64,000 nucleotides of DNA, from assembly GCF_963576545.1 (NCBI RefSeq), contig NW_026870418.1:1-64000 (forward strand), written 5' to 3'. The notes under the pieces are model-generated. The model did not search any database, was not told the DNA's origin, and worked only from the letters and a program-made list of their open reading frames with translations. This DNA is from Limanda limanda (taxonomy: Eukaryota > Chordata > Actinopteri > Pleuronectiformes > Pleuronectidae). Below, in pieces: positions 11,101 to 24,000 of the stretch (position 1 is its first letter; the number at the start of each line of letters is the position of its first letter). The position numbers and the translations under genes were made by a program.

Positions 11101-14100
11101 AATGGGGTAGCGCGCATCGATCGGTACCATCTTTGAGCTTCTCCGACTTTCGGAAGGGTTAGGGTTAGGGTTAGGGATGAAAGCACATAGGAGAAAGAGA
11201 TATTCTTGAATAACTTTTTTTGTGAAGGTCGGAGAGACTTGCAAGTAGGCTCTACCCCCACTAAATGGGGTAGCGCGCATCGATCGGTACCATCCTTGAG
11301 CTTCTCCGACTTTCGGAAGGGTTAGGGTTAGGGATGAAAGCACATAGGAGAAAGAGATATTCTTGAATAACTTTTTTTGTGAAGGTCGGAGAGACTTGCA
11401 AGTAGGCTCTACCCCCACTAAATGGGGTAGCGCGCATCGATCGGTACCATCTTTGAGCTTCTCCGACTTTCGGAAGGGTTAGGGTTAGGGTTAGGGATGA
11501 AAGCACATAGGAGAAAGAGATATTCTTGAATAACTTTTTTTGTGAAGGTCGGAGAGACTTGCAAGTAGGCTCTACCCCCACTAAATGGGGTAGTGCGCAT
11601 CGATCGGTACCATCCTTGAGCTTCTCCGACTTTCGGAAGGGTTAGGGTTAGGGATGAAAGCACATAGGAGAAAGAGATATTCTTGAATAACTTTTTTTGT
11701 GAAGGTCGGAGAGACTTGGAAAGTGGTTGCATCTGGACTAATTTGGGTCCTGCGGATCGATTGGTACCATCCCCGAGCTTGTACGACCTTCGGAAGAGGT
11801 CGACCGACGAAATTCCCCCAAATCTGAGGAGATATTCTTGAATAACTTTTTTTGTGAAGGTCGGAGAGACTTGCAAGTAGGCTCTACCCCCACTAAATGG
11901 GGTTGCGCGCATCGATCGGTACCATCCTTGAGCTTCTCCGACTTTCGGAAGGGTTAGGGTTAGGGTTAGGGATGAAAGCACATAGGAGAAAGAGATATTC
12001 TTGAATAACTTTTTTTGTGAAGGTCGGAGAGACTTGCAAGTAGGCTCTACCCCCACTAAATGGGGTAGCGCGCATCGATCGGTACCATCCTTGAGCTTCT
12101 CCGACTTTCGGAAGGGTTAGGGTTAGGGTTAGGGATGAAAGCACATAGGAGAAAGAGATATTCTTGAATAACTTTTTTTGTGAAGGTCGGAGAGACTTGG
12201 AAAGTGGTTGCATCTGGACTAATTTGGGTCCTGCGGATCGATTGGTACCATCCCCGAGCTTGTACGACCTTCGGAAGAGGTCGACCGACGAAATTCCCCC
12301 AAATCTGAGGAGATATTCTTGAATAACTTTTTTTGTGAAGGTCGGAGAGACTTGCAAGTAGGCTCTACCCCCACTAAATGGGGTTGCGCGCATCGATCGG
12401 TACCATCGTTGAGCTTCTCCGACTTTCGGAAGGGTTAGGGTTAGGGATGAAAGCACATAGGAGAAAGAGATATTCTTGAATAACTTTTTTTGTGAAGGTC
12501 GGAGAGACTTGCAAGTAGGCTCTACCCCCACTAAATGGGGTAGCGCGCATCGATCGGTACCATCTTTGAGCTTCTCCGACTTTCGGAAGGGTTAGGGTTA
12601 GGGTTAGGGATGAAAGCACATAGGAGAAAGAGATATTCTTGAATAACTTTTTTTGTGAAGGTCGGAGAGACTTGGAAAGTGGTTGCATCTGGACTAATTT
12701 GGGTCCTGCGGATCGATTGGTACCATCCCCGAGCTTGTACGACCTTCGGAAGAGGTCGACCGACGAAATTCCCCCAAATCTGAGGAGATATTCTTGAATA
12801 ACTTTTTTTGTGAAGGTCGGAGAGACTTGCAAGTAGGCTCTACCCCCACTAAATGGGGTAGCGCGCATCGATCGGTACCATCCTTGAGCTTTTCCGACTT
12901 TCGGAAGGGTTAGGGTTAGGGTTAGGGATGAAAGCACATAGGAGAAAGAGATATTCTTGAATAACTTTTTTTGTGAAGGTCGGAGAGACTTGCAAGTAGG
13001 CTCTACCCCCACTAAATGGGGTAGCGCGCATCGATCGGTACCATCCTTGAGCTTCTCCGACTTTCGGAAGGGTTAGGGTTAGGGATGAAAGCACATAGGA
13101 GAAAGAGATATTCTTGAATAACTTTTTTTGTGAAGGTCGGAGAGACTTGCAAGTAGGCTCTACCCCCACTAAATGGGGTAGCGCGCATCGATCGGTACCA
13201 TCTTTGAGCTTCTCCGACTTTCGGAAGGGTTAGGGTTAGGGTTAGGGATGAAAGCACATAGGAGAAAGAGATATTCTTGAATAACTTTTTTTGTGAAGGT
13301 CGGAGAGACTTGCAAGTAGGCTCTACCCCCACTAAATGGGGTAGTGCGCATCGATCGGTACCATCCTTGAGCTTCTCCGACTTTCGGAAGGGTTAGGGTT
13401 AGGGTTAGGGATGAAAGCACATAGGAGAAAGAGATATTCTTGAATAACTTTTTTTGTGAAGGTCGGAGAGACTTGGAAAGTGGTTGCATCTGGACTAATT
13501 TGGGTCCTGCGGATCGATTGGTACCATCCCCGAGCTTGTACGACCTTCGGAAGAGGTCGACCGACGAAATTCCCCCAAATCTGAGGAGATATTCTTGAAT
13601 AACTTTTTTTGTGAAGGTCGGAGAGACTTGCAAGTAGGCTCTACCCCCACTAAATGGGGTAGCGCGCATCGATCGGTACCATCCTTGAGCTTCTCCGACT
13701 TTCGGAAGGGTTAGGGTTAGGGTTAGGGATGAAAGCACATAGGAGAAAGAGATATTCTTGAATAACTTTTTTTGTGAAGGTCGGAGAGACTTGCAAGTAG
13801 GCTCTACCCCCACTAAATGGGGTAGCGCGCATCGATCGGTACCATCCTTGAGCTTTTCCGACTTTCGGAAGGGTTAGGGTTAGGGTTAGGGATGAAAGCA
13901 CATAGGAGAAAGAGATATTCTTGAATAACTTTTTTTGTGAAGGTCGGAGAGACTTGCAAGTAGGCTCTACCCCCACTAAATGGGGTAGCGCGCATCGATC
14001 GGTACCATCTTTGAGCTTCTCCGACTTTCGGAAGGGTTAGGGTTAGGGATGAAAGCACATAGGAGAAAGAGATATTCTTGAATAACTTTTTTTGTGAAGG

Positions 14101-15571
14101 TCGGAGAGACTTGCAAGTAGGCTCTACCCCCACTAAATGGGGTAGCGCGCATCGATCGGTACCATCTTTGAGCTTCTCCGACTTTCGGAAGGGTTAGGGT
14201 TAGGGTTAGGGATGAAAGCACATAGGAGAAAGAGATATTCTTGAATAACTTTTTTTGTGAAGGTCGGAGAGACTTGCAAGTAGGCTCTACCCCCACTAAA
14301 TGGGGTAGTGCGCATCGATCGGTACCATCCTTGAGCTTCTCCGACTTTCGGAAGGGTTAGGGTTAGGGTTAGGGATGAAAGCACATAGGAGAAAGAGATA
14401 TTCTTGAATAACTTTTTTTGTGAAGGTCGGAGAGACTTGGAAAGTGGTTGCATCTGGACTAATTTGGGTCCTGCGGATCGATTGGTACCATCCCCGAGCT
14501 TGTACGACCTTCGGAAGAGGTCGACCGACGAAATTCCCCCAAATCTGAGGAGATATTCTTGAATAACTTTTTTTGTGAAGGTCGGAGAGACTTGCAAGTA
14601 GGCTCTACCCCCACTAAATGGGGTTGCGCGCATCGATCGGTACCATCGTTGAGCTTCTCCGACTTTCGGAAGGGTTAGGGTTAGGGATGAAAGCACATAG
14701 GAGAAAGAGATATTCTTGAATAACTTTTTTTGTGAAGGTCGGAGAGACTTGCAAGTAGGCTCTACCCCCACTAAATGGGGTAGCGCGCATCGATCGGTAC
14801 CATCTTTGAGCTTCTCCGACTTTCGGAAGGGTTAGGGTTAGGGTTAGGGATGAAAGCACATAGGAGAAAGAGATATTCTTGAATAACTTTTTTTGTGAAG
14901 GTCGGAGAGACTTGGAAAGTGGTTGCATCTGGACAAATTTGGGTCCTGCGGATCGATTGGTACCATCCCCGAGCTTGTACGACCTTCGGAAGAGGTCGAC
15001 CGACGAAATTCCCCCAAATCTGAGGAGATATTCTTGAATAACTTTTTTTGTGAAGGTCGGAGAGACTTGCAAGTAGGCTCTACCCCCACTAAATGGGGTA
15101 GCGCGCATCGATCGGTACCATCCTTGAGCTTTTCCGACTTTCGGAAGGGTTAGGGTTAGGGTTAGGGATGAAAGCACATAGGAGAAAGAGATATTCTTGA
15201 ATAACTTTTTTTGTGAAGGTCGGAGAGACTTGCAAGTAGGCTCTACCCCCACTAAATGGGGTAGCGCGCATCGATCGGTACCATCCTTGAGCTTCTCCGA
15301 CTTTCGGAAGGGTTAGGGTTAGGGATGAAAGCACATAGGAGAAAGAGATATTCTTGAATAACTTTTTTTGTGAAGGTCGGAGAGACTTGCAAGTAGGCTC
15401 TACCCCCACTAAATGGGGTAGCGCGCATCGATCGGTACCATCTTTGAGCTTCTCCGACTTTCGGAAGGGTTAGGGTTAGGGTTAGGGATGAAAGCACATA
15501 GGAGAAAGAGATATTCTTGAATAACTTTTTTTGTGAAGGTCGGAGAGACTTGCAAGTAGGCTCTACCCCCA
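5199..15571 (+). repeat. 4311-bp higher-order repeat region rich in two-hexamer A monomers
   Basis: Spacings from 5199: 312, 163, 318, 157, 318, 163, 157, 163, 157, 163, 312, 163, 318, 157, 318, 163, 157, 163, 318, 163, 163, 157, 163, 318, 157, 318, 163, 157, 163, 157, 163, 312, 163, 318, 157, 318, 163, 157, 163, 318, 163, 163, 157, 163, 318, 157, 318, 163, 157, 163. The pattern repeats every 4311 bp (5674, 9985, 14296). Inside it the 1276-bp module 318-157-318-163-157-163 starts at 5674, 7745, 9985, 12056 and 14296, at alternating distances of 2071 and 2240. A private change in B (GGACAAATTT for GGACTAATTT) appears at 10.62 and 14.93 kb, again 4311 apart, but not at 6.3 kb. Confidence 0.88.
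5257..5271 (+). repeat. Short telomeric cassette, two TTAGGG hexamers (first occurrence)
   Basis: GGG is followed by only two TTAGGG units, so the A monomer is 157 bp and has three GGG runs, one short of a canonical G-quadruplex. About 49 A monomers carry this short form. They are concentrated at 5.2-23 kb and in defined slots of the higher-order repeats after 32 kb. No monomer with one or four hexamers was found. Confidence 0.93.
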
Positions 15572-18500
15572 CTAAATGGGGTAGTGCACATCGATCGGTA
15601 CCATCATTGAGCTTCTCCGACTTTCGGAAGGGTTAGGGTTAGGGTTAGGGATGAAAGCACATAGGAGAAAGAGATATTCTTGAATAACTTTTTTTGTGAA
15701 GGTCGGAGAGACTTGGAAAGTGGTTGCATCTGGACTAATTTGGGTCCTGCGGATCGATTGGTACCATCCCCGAGCTTGTACGACCTTCGGAAGAGGTCGA
15801 CCGACGAAATTCCCCCAAATCTGAGGAGATATTCTTGAATAACTTTTTTTGTGAAGGTCGGAGAGACTTGCAAGTAGGCTCTACCCCCACTAAATGGGGT
15901 AGCGCGCATCGATCGGTACCATCCTTGAGCTTCTCCGACTTTCGGAAGGGTTAGGGTTAGGGTTAGGGATGAAAGCACATAGGAGAAAGAGATATTCTTG
16001 AATAACTTTTTTTGTGAAGGTCGGAGAGACTTGCAAGTAGGCTCTACCCCCACTAAATGGGGTAGCGCGCATCGATCGGTACCATCTTTGAGCTTCTCCG
16101 ACTTTCGGAAGGGTTAGGGTTAGGGTTAGGGATGAAAGCACATAGGAGAAAGAGATATTCTTGAATAACTTTTTTTGTGAAGGTCGGAGAGACTTGCAAG
16201 TAGGCTCTACCCCCACTAAATGGGGTAGTGCACATCGATCGGTACCATCATTGAGCTTCTCCGACTTTCGGAAGGGTTAGGGTTAGGGTTAGGGATGAAA
16301 GCACATAGGAGAAAGAGATATTCTTGAATAACTTTTTTTGTGAAGGTCGGAGAGACTTGGAAAGTGGTTGCATCTGGACTAATTTGGGTCCTGCGGATCG
16401 ATTGGTACCATCCCCGAGCTTGTACGACCTTCGGAAGAGGTCGACCGACGAAATTCCCCCAAATCTGAGGAGATATTCTTGAATAACTTTTTTTGTGAAG
16501 GTCGGAGAGACTTGCAAGTAGGCTCTACCCCCACTAAATGGGGTAGCGCGCATCGATCGGTACCATCCTTGAGCTTCTCCGACTTTCGGAAGGGTTAGGG
16601 TTAGGGATGAAAGCACATAGGAGAAAGAGATATTCTTGAATAACTTTTTTTGTGAAGGTCGGAGAGACTTGCAAGTAGGCTCTACCCCCACTAAATGGGG
16701 TAGCGCGCATCGATCGGTACCATCTTTGAGCTTCTCCGACTTTCGGAAGGGTTAGGGTTAGGGTTAGGGATGAAAGCACATAGGAGAAAGAGATATTCTT
16801 GAATAACTTTTTTTGTGAAGGTCGGAGAGACTTGCAAGTAGGCTCTACCCCCACTAAATGGGGTAGTGCGCATCGATCGGTACCATCCTTGAGCTTCTCC
16901 GACTTTCGGAAGGGTTAGGGTTAGGGTTAGGGATGAAAGCACATAGGAGAAAGAGATATTCTTGAATAACTTTTTTTGTGAAGGTCGGAGAGACTTGGAA
17001 AGTGGTTGCATCTGGACTAATTTGGGTCCTGCGGATCGATTGGTACCATCCCCGAGCTTGTACGACCTTCGGAAGAGGTCGACCGACGAAATTCCCCCAA
17101 ATCTGAGGAGATATTCTTGAATAACTTTTTTTGTGAAGGTCGGAGAGACTTGCAAGTAGGCTCTACCCCCACTAAATGGGGTAGCGCGCATCGATCGGTA
17201 CCATCCTTGAGCTTCTCCGACTTTCGGAAGGGTTAGGGTTAGGGTTAGGGATGAAAGCACATAGGAGAAAGAGATATTCTTGAATAACTTTTTTTGTGAA
17301 GGTCGGAGAGACTTGCAAGTAGGCTCTACCCCCACTAAATGGGGTAGCGCGCATCGATCGGTACCATCCTTGAGCTTTTCCGACTTTCGGAAGGGTTAGG
17401 GTTAGGGTTAGGGATGAAAGCACATAGGAGAAAGAGATATTCTTGAATAACTTTTTTTGTGAAGGTCGGAGAGACTTGCAAGTAGGCTCTACCCCCACTA
17501 AATGGGGTAGCGCGCATCGATCGGTACTATCCTTGAGCTTCTCCGACTTTCGGAAGGGTTAGGGTTAGGGATGAAAGCACATAGGAGAAAGAGATATTCT
17601 TGAATAACTTTTTTTGTGAAGGTCGGAGAGACTTGCAAGTAGGCTCTACCCCCACTAAATGGGGTAGCGCGCATCGATCGGTACCATCTTTGAGCTTCTC
17701 CGACTTTCGGAAGGGTTAGGGTTAGGGTTAGGGATGAAAGCACATAGGAGAAAGAGATATTCTTGAATAACTTTTTTTGTGAAGGTCGGAGAGACTTGCA
17801 AGTAGGCTCTACCCCCACTAAATGGGGTAGTGCGCATCGATCGGTACCATCCTTGAGCTTCTCCGACTTTCGGAAGGGTTAGGGTTAGGGTTAGGGATGA
17901 AAGCACATAGGAGAAAGAGATATTCTTGAATAACTTTTTTTGTGAAGGTCGGAGAGACTTGGAAAGTGGTTGCATCTGGACTAATTTGGGTCCTGCGGAT
18001 CGATTGGTACCATCCCCGAGCTTGTACGACCTTCGGAAGAGGTCGACCGACGAAATTCCCCCAAATCTGAGGAGATATTCTTGAATAACTTTTTTTGTGA
18101 AGGTCGGAGAGACTTGCAAGTAGGCTCTACCCCCACTAAATGGGGTTGCGCGCATCGATCGGTACCATCGTTGAGCTTCTCCGACTTTCGGAAGGGTTAG
18201 GGTTAGGGATGAAAGCACATAGGAGAAAGAGATATTCTTGAATAACTTTTTTTGTGAAGGTCGGAGAGACTTGCAAGTAGGCTCTACCCCCACTAAATGG
18301 GGTAGCGCGCATCGATCGGTACCATCTTTGAGCTTCTCCGACTTTCGGAAGGGTTAGGGTTAGGGTTAGGGATGAAAGCACATAGGAGAAAGAGATATTC
18401 TTGAATAACTTTTTTTGTGAAGGTCGGAGAGACTTGGAAAGTGGTTGCATCTGGACAAATTTGGGTCCTGCGGATCGATTGGTACCATCCCCGAGCTTGT

Positions 18501-21007
18501 ACGACCTTCGGAAGAGGTCGACCGACGAAATTCCCCCAAATCTGAGGAGATATTCTTGAATAACTTTTTTTGTGAAGGTCGGAGAGACTTGCAAGTAGGC
18601 TCTACCCCCACTAAATGGGGTAGCGCGCATCGATCGGTACCATCCTTGAGCTTTTCCGACTTTCGGAAGGGTTAGGGTTAGGGTTAGGGATGAAAGCACA
18701 TAGGAGAAAGAGATATTCTTGAATAACTTTTTTTGTGAAGGTCGGAGAGACTTGCAAGTAGGCTCTACCCCCACTAAATGGGGTAGCGCGCATCGATCGG
18801 TACCATCCTTGAGCTTCTCCGACTTTCGGAAGGGTTAGGGTTAGGGATGAAAGCACATAGGAGAAAGAGATATTCTTGAATAACTTTTTTTGTGAAGGTC
18901 GGAGAGACTTGCAAGTAGGCTCTACCCCCACTAAATGGGGTAGCGCGCATCGATCGGTACCATCTTTGAGCTTCTCCGACTTTCGGAAGGGTTAGGGTTA
19001 GGGTTAGGGATGAAAGCACATAGGAGAAAGAGATATTCTTGAATAACTTTTTTTGTGAAGGTCGGAGAGACTTGCAAGTAGGCTCTACCCCCACTAAATG
19101 GGGTAGTGCACATCGATCGGTACCATCATTGAGCTTCTCCGACTTTCGGAAGGGTTAGGGTTAGGGTTAGGGATGAAAGCACATAGGAGAAAGAGATATT
19201 CTTGAATAACTTTTTTTGTGAAGGTCGGAGAGACTTGGAAAGTGGTTGCATCTGGACTAATTTGGGTCCTGCGGATCGATTGGTACCATCCCCGAGCTTG
19301 TACGACCTTCGGAAGAGGTCGACCGACGAAATTCCCCCAAATCTGAGGAGATATTCTTGAATAACTTTTTTTGTGAAGGTCGGAGAGACTTGCAAGTAGG
19401 CTCTACCCCCACTAAATGGGGTAGCGCGCATCGATCGGTACCATCCTTGAGCTTCTCCGACTTTCGGAAGGGTTAGGGTTAGGGTTAGGGATGAAAGCAC
19501 ATAGGAGAAAGAGATATTCTTGAATAACTTTTTTTGTGAAGGTCGGAGAGACTTGCAAGTAGGCTCTACCCCCACTAAATGGGGTAGCGCGCATCGATCG
19601 GTACCATCTTTGAGCTTCTCCGACTTTCGGAAGGGTTAGGGTTAGGGATGAAAGCACATAGGAGAAAGAGATATTCTTGAATAACTTTTTTTGTGAAGGT
19701 CGGAGAGACTTGGAAAGTGGTTGCATCTGGACTAATTTGGGTCCTGCGGATCGATTGGTACCATCCCCGAGCTTGTACGACCTTCGGAAGAGGTCGACCG
19801 ACGAAATTCCCCCAAATCTGAGGAGATATTCTTGAATAACTTTTTTTGTGAAGGTCGGAGAGACTTGCAAGTAGGCTTTACCCCCACTAAATGGGGTAGC
19901 GCGCATCGATCGGTACCATCCTTGAGCTTCTCCGACTTTCGGAAGGGTTAGGGTTAGGGTTAGGGATGAAAGCACATAGGAGAAAGAGATATTCTTGAAT
20001 AACTTTTTTTGTGAAGGTCGGAGAGACTTGCAAGTAGGCTCTACCCCCACTAAATGGGGTAGCGCGCATCGATCGGTACCATCCTTGAGCTTCTCCGACT
20101 TTCGGAAGGGTTAGGGTTAGGGATGAAAGCACATAGGAGAAAGAGATATTCTTGAATAACTTTTTTTGTGAAGGTCGGAGAGACTTGCAAGTAGGCTCTA
20201 CCCCCACTAAATGGGGTAGCGCACATCGATCGGTACCATCCTTGAGCTTCTCCGACTTTCGGAAGGGTTAGGGTTAGGGTTAGGGATGAAAGCACATAGG
20301 AGAAAGAGATATTCTTGAATAACTTTTTTTGTGAAGGTCGGAGAGACTTGGAAAGTGGTTGCATCTGGACTAATTTGGGTCCTGCGGATCGATTGGTACC
20401 ATCCCCGAGCTTGTACGACCTTCGGAAGAGGTCGACCGACGAAATTCCCCCAAATCTGAGGAGATATTCTTGAATAACTTTTTTTGTGAAGGTCGGAGAG
20501 ACTTGCAAGTAGGCTCTACCCCCACTAAATGGGGTAGCGCGCATCGATCGGTACCATCCTTGAGCTTCTCCGACTTTCGGAAGGGTTAGGGTTAGGGTTA
20601 GGGATGAAAGCACATAGGAGAAAGAGATATTCTTGAATAACTTTTTTTGTGAAGGTCGGAGAGACTTGCAAGTAGGCTCTACCCCCACTAAATGGGGTAG
20701 CGCGCATCGATCGGTACCATCCTTGAGCTTCTCCGACTTTCGGAAGGGTTAGGGTTAGGGATGAAAGCACATAGGAGAAAGAGATATTCTTGAATAACTT
20801 TTTTTGTGAAGGTCGGAGAGACTTGCAAGTAGGCTCTACCCCCACTAAATGGGGTAGCGCGCATCGATCGGTACCATCTTTGAGCTTCTCCGACTTTCGG
20901 AAGGGTTAGGGTTAGGGTTAGGGATGAAAGCACATAGGAGAAAGAGATATTCTTGAATAACTTTTTTTGTGAAGGTCGGAGAGACTTGCAAGTAGGCTCT
21001 ACCCCCA
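15572..21007 (+). repeat. Mosaic higher-order repeat region with 3522- and 3190-bp displacements
   Basis: Spacings from 15572: 318, 163, 163, 318, 157, 163, 318, 163, 163, 157, 163, 318, 157, 318, 163, 157, 163, 318, 163, 312, 163, 157, 318, 163, 157, 163. The GGACAAATTT B subtype recurs at 18.45 and 21.64 kb, 3522 and 3190 bp after the preceding copies, so the 4311-bp unit has lost segments here. A TGCACATC subtype with two CpG-type changes occurs at 15.58, 16.23 and 19.11 kb. The 1276-bp module is present once, at 17818. Confidence 0.85.
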
Positions 21008-24000
21008 CTAAATGGGGTAGTGCGCATCGATCGGTACCATCCTTGAGCTTCTCCGACTTTCGGAAGGGTTAGGGTTAGGGTTAGGGATGAAAGCACATAG
21101 GAGAAAGAGATATTCTTGAATAACTTTTTTTGTGAAGGTCGGAGAGACTTGGAAAGTGGTTGCATCTGGACTAATTTGGGTCCTGCGGATCGATTGGTAC
21201 CATCCCCGAGCTTGTACGACCTTCGGAAGAGGTCGACCGACGAAATTCCCCCAAATCTGAGGAGATATTCTTGAATAACTTTTTTTGTGAAGGTCGGAGA
21301 GACTTGCAAGTAGGCTCTACCCCCACTAAATGGGGTTGCGCGCATCGATCGGTACCATCGTTGAGCTTCTCCGACTTTCGGAAGGGTTAGGGTTAGGGAT
21401 GAAAGCACATAGGAGAAAGAGATATTCTTGAATAACTTTTTTTGTGAAGGTCGGAGAGACTTGCAAGTAGGCTCTACCCCCACTAAATGGGGTAGCGCGC
21501 ATCGATCGGTACCATCTTTGAGCTTCTCCGACTTTCGGAAGGGTTAGGGTTAGGGTTAGGGATGAAAGCACATAGGAGAAAGAGATATTCTTGAATAACT
21601 TTTTTTGTGAAGGTCGGAGAGACTTGGAAAGTGGTTGCATCTGGACAAATTTGGGTCCTGCGGATCGATTGGTACCATCCCCGAGCTTGTACGACCTTCG
21701 GAAGAGGTCGACCGACGAAATTCCCCCAAATCTGAGGAGATATTCTTGAATAACTTTTTTTGTGAAGGTCGGAGAGACTTGCAAGTAGGCTCTACCCCCA
21801 CTAAATGGGGTAGCGCGCATCGATCGGTACCATCCTTGAGCTTTTCCGACTTTCGGAAGGGTTAGGGTTAGGGTTAGGGATGAAAGCACATAGGAGAAAG
21901 AGATATTCTTGAATAACTTTTTTTGTGAAGGTCGGAGAGACTTGCAAGTAGGCTCTACCCCCACTAAATGGGGTAGCGCGCATCGATCGGTACCATCCTT
22001 GAGCTTCTCCGACTTTCGGAAGGGTTAGGGTTAGGGATGAAAGCACATAGGAGAAAGAGATTTTCTTGAATAACTTTTTTTGTGAAGGTCGGAGAGACTT
22101 GCAAGTAGGCTCTACCCCCACTAAATGGGGTAGCGCGCATCGATCGGTACCATCTTTGAGCTTCTCCGACTTTCGGAAGGGTTAGGGTTAGGGTTAGGGA
22201 TGAAAGCACATAGGAGAAAGAGATATTCTTGAATAACTTTTTTTGTGAAGGTCGGAGAGACTTGCAAGTAGGCTCTACCCCCACTAAATGGGGTAGTGCG
22301 CATCGATCGGTACCATCATTGAGCTTCTCCGACTTTCGGAAGGGTTAGGGTTAGGGTTAGGGATGAAAGCACATAGGAGAAAGAGATATTCTTGAATAAC
22401 TTTTTTTGTGAAGGTCGGAGAGACTTGGAAAGTGGTTGCATCTGGACTAATTTGGGTCCTGCGGATCGATTGGTACCATCCCCGAGCTTGTACGACCTTC
22501 GGAAGAGGTCGACCGACGAAATTCCCCCAAATCTGAGGAGATATTCTTGAATAACTTTTTTTGTGAAGGTCGGAGAGACTTGCAAGTAGGCTCTACCCCC
22601 ACTAAATGGGGTAGCGCGCATCGATCGGTACCATCCTTGAGCTTCTCCGACTTTCGGAAGGGTTAGGGTTAGGGTTAGGGATGAAAGCACATAGGAGAAA
22701 GAGATATTCTTGAATAACTTTTTTTGTGAAGGTCGGAGAGACTTGCAAGTAGGCTCTACCCCCACTAAATGGGGTAGCGCGCATCGATCGGTACCATCTT
22801 TGAGCTTCTCCGACTTTCGGAAGGGTTAGGGTTAGGGATGAAAGCACATAGGAGAAAGAGATATTCTTGAATAACTTTTTTTGTGAAGGTCGGAGAGACT
22901 TGGAAAGTGGTTGCATCTGGACTAATTTGGGTCCTGCGGATCGATTGGTACCATCCCCGAGCTTGTACGACCTTCGGAAGAGGTCGACCGACGAAATTCC
23001 CCCAAATCTGAGGAGATATTCTTGAATAACTTTTTTTGTGAAGGTCGGAGAGACTTGCAAGTAGGCTTTACCCCCACTAAATGGGGTAGCGCGCATCGAT
23101 CGGTACCATCCTTGAGCTTCTCCGACTTTCGGAAGGGTTAGGGTTAGGGTTAGGGATGAAAGCACATAGGAGAAAGAGATATTCTTGAATAACTTTTTTT
23201 GTGAAGGTCGGAGAGACTTGCAAGTAGGCTCTACCCCCACTAAATGGGGTAGCGCGCATCGATCGGTACCATCCTTGAGCTTCTCCGACTTTCGGAAGGG
23301 TTAGGGTTAGGGTTAGGGATGAAAGCACATAGGAGAAAGAGATATTCTTGAATAACTTTTTTTGTGAAGGTCGGAGAGACTTGCAAGTAGGCTCTACCCC
23401 CACTAAATGGGGTAGCGCACATCGATCGGTACCATCCTTGAGCTTCTCCGACTTTCGGAAGGGTTAGGGTTAGGGTTAGGGATGAAAGCACATAGGAGAA
23501 AGAGATATTCTTGAATAACTTTTTTTGTGAAGGTCGGAGAGACTTGGAAAGTGGTTGCATCTGGACTAATTTGGGTCCTGCGGATCGATTGGTACCATCC
23601 CCGAGCTTGTACGACCTTCGGAAGAGGTCGACCGACGAAATTCCCCCAAATCTGAGGAGATATTCTTGAATAACTTTTTTTGTGAAGGTCGGAGAGACTT
23701 GCAAGTAGGCTCTACCCCCACTAAATGGGGTAGCGCGCATCGATCGGAACCATCCTTGAGCTTCTCCGACTTTCGGAAGGGTTAGGGTTAGGGTTAGGGA
23801 TGAAAGCACATAGGAGAAAGAGATATTCTTGAATAACTTTTTTTGTGAAGGTCGGAGAGACTTGCAAGTAGGCTCTACCCCCACTAAATGGGGTAGCGCG
23901 CATCGATCGGTACCATCCTTGAGCTTCTCCGACTTTCGGAAGGGTTAGGGTTAGGGTTAGGGATGAAAGCACATAGGAGAAAGAGATATTCTTGAATAAC

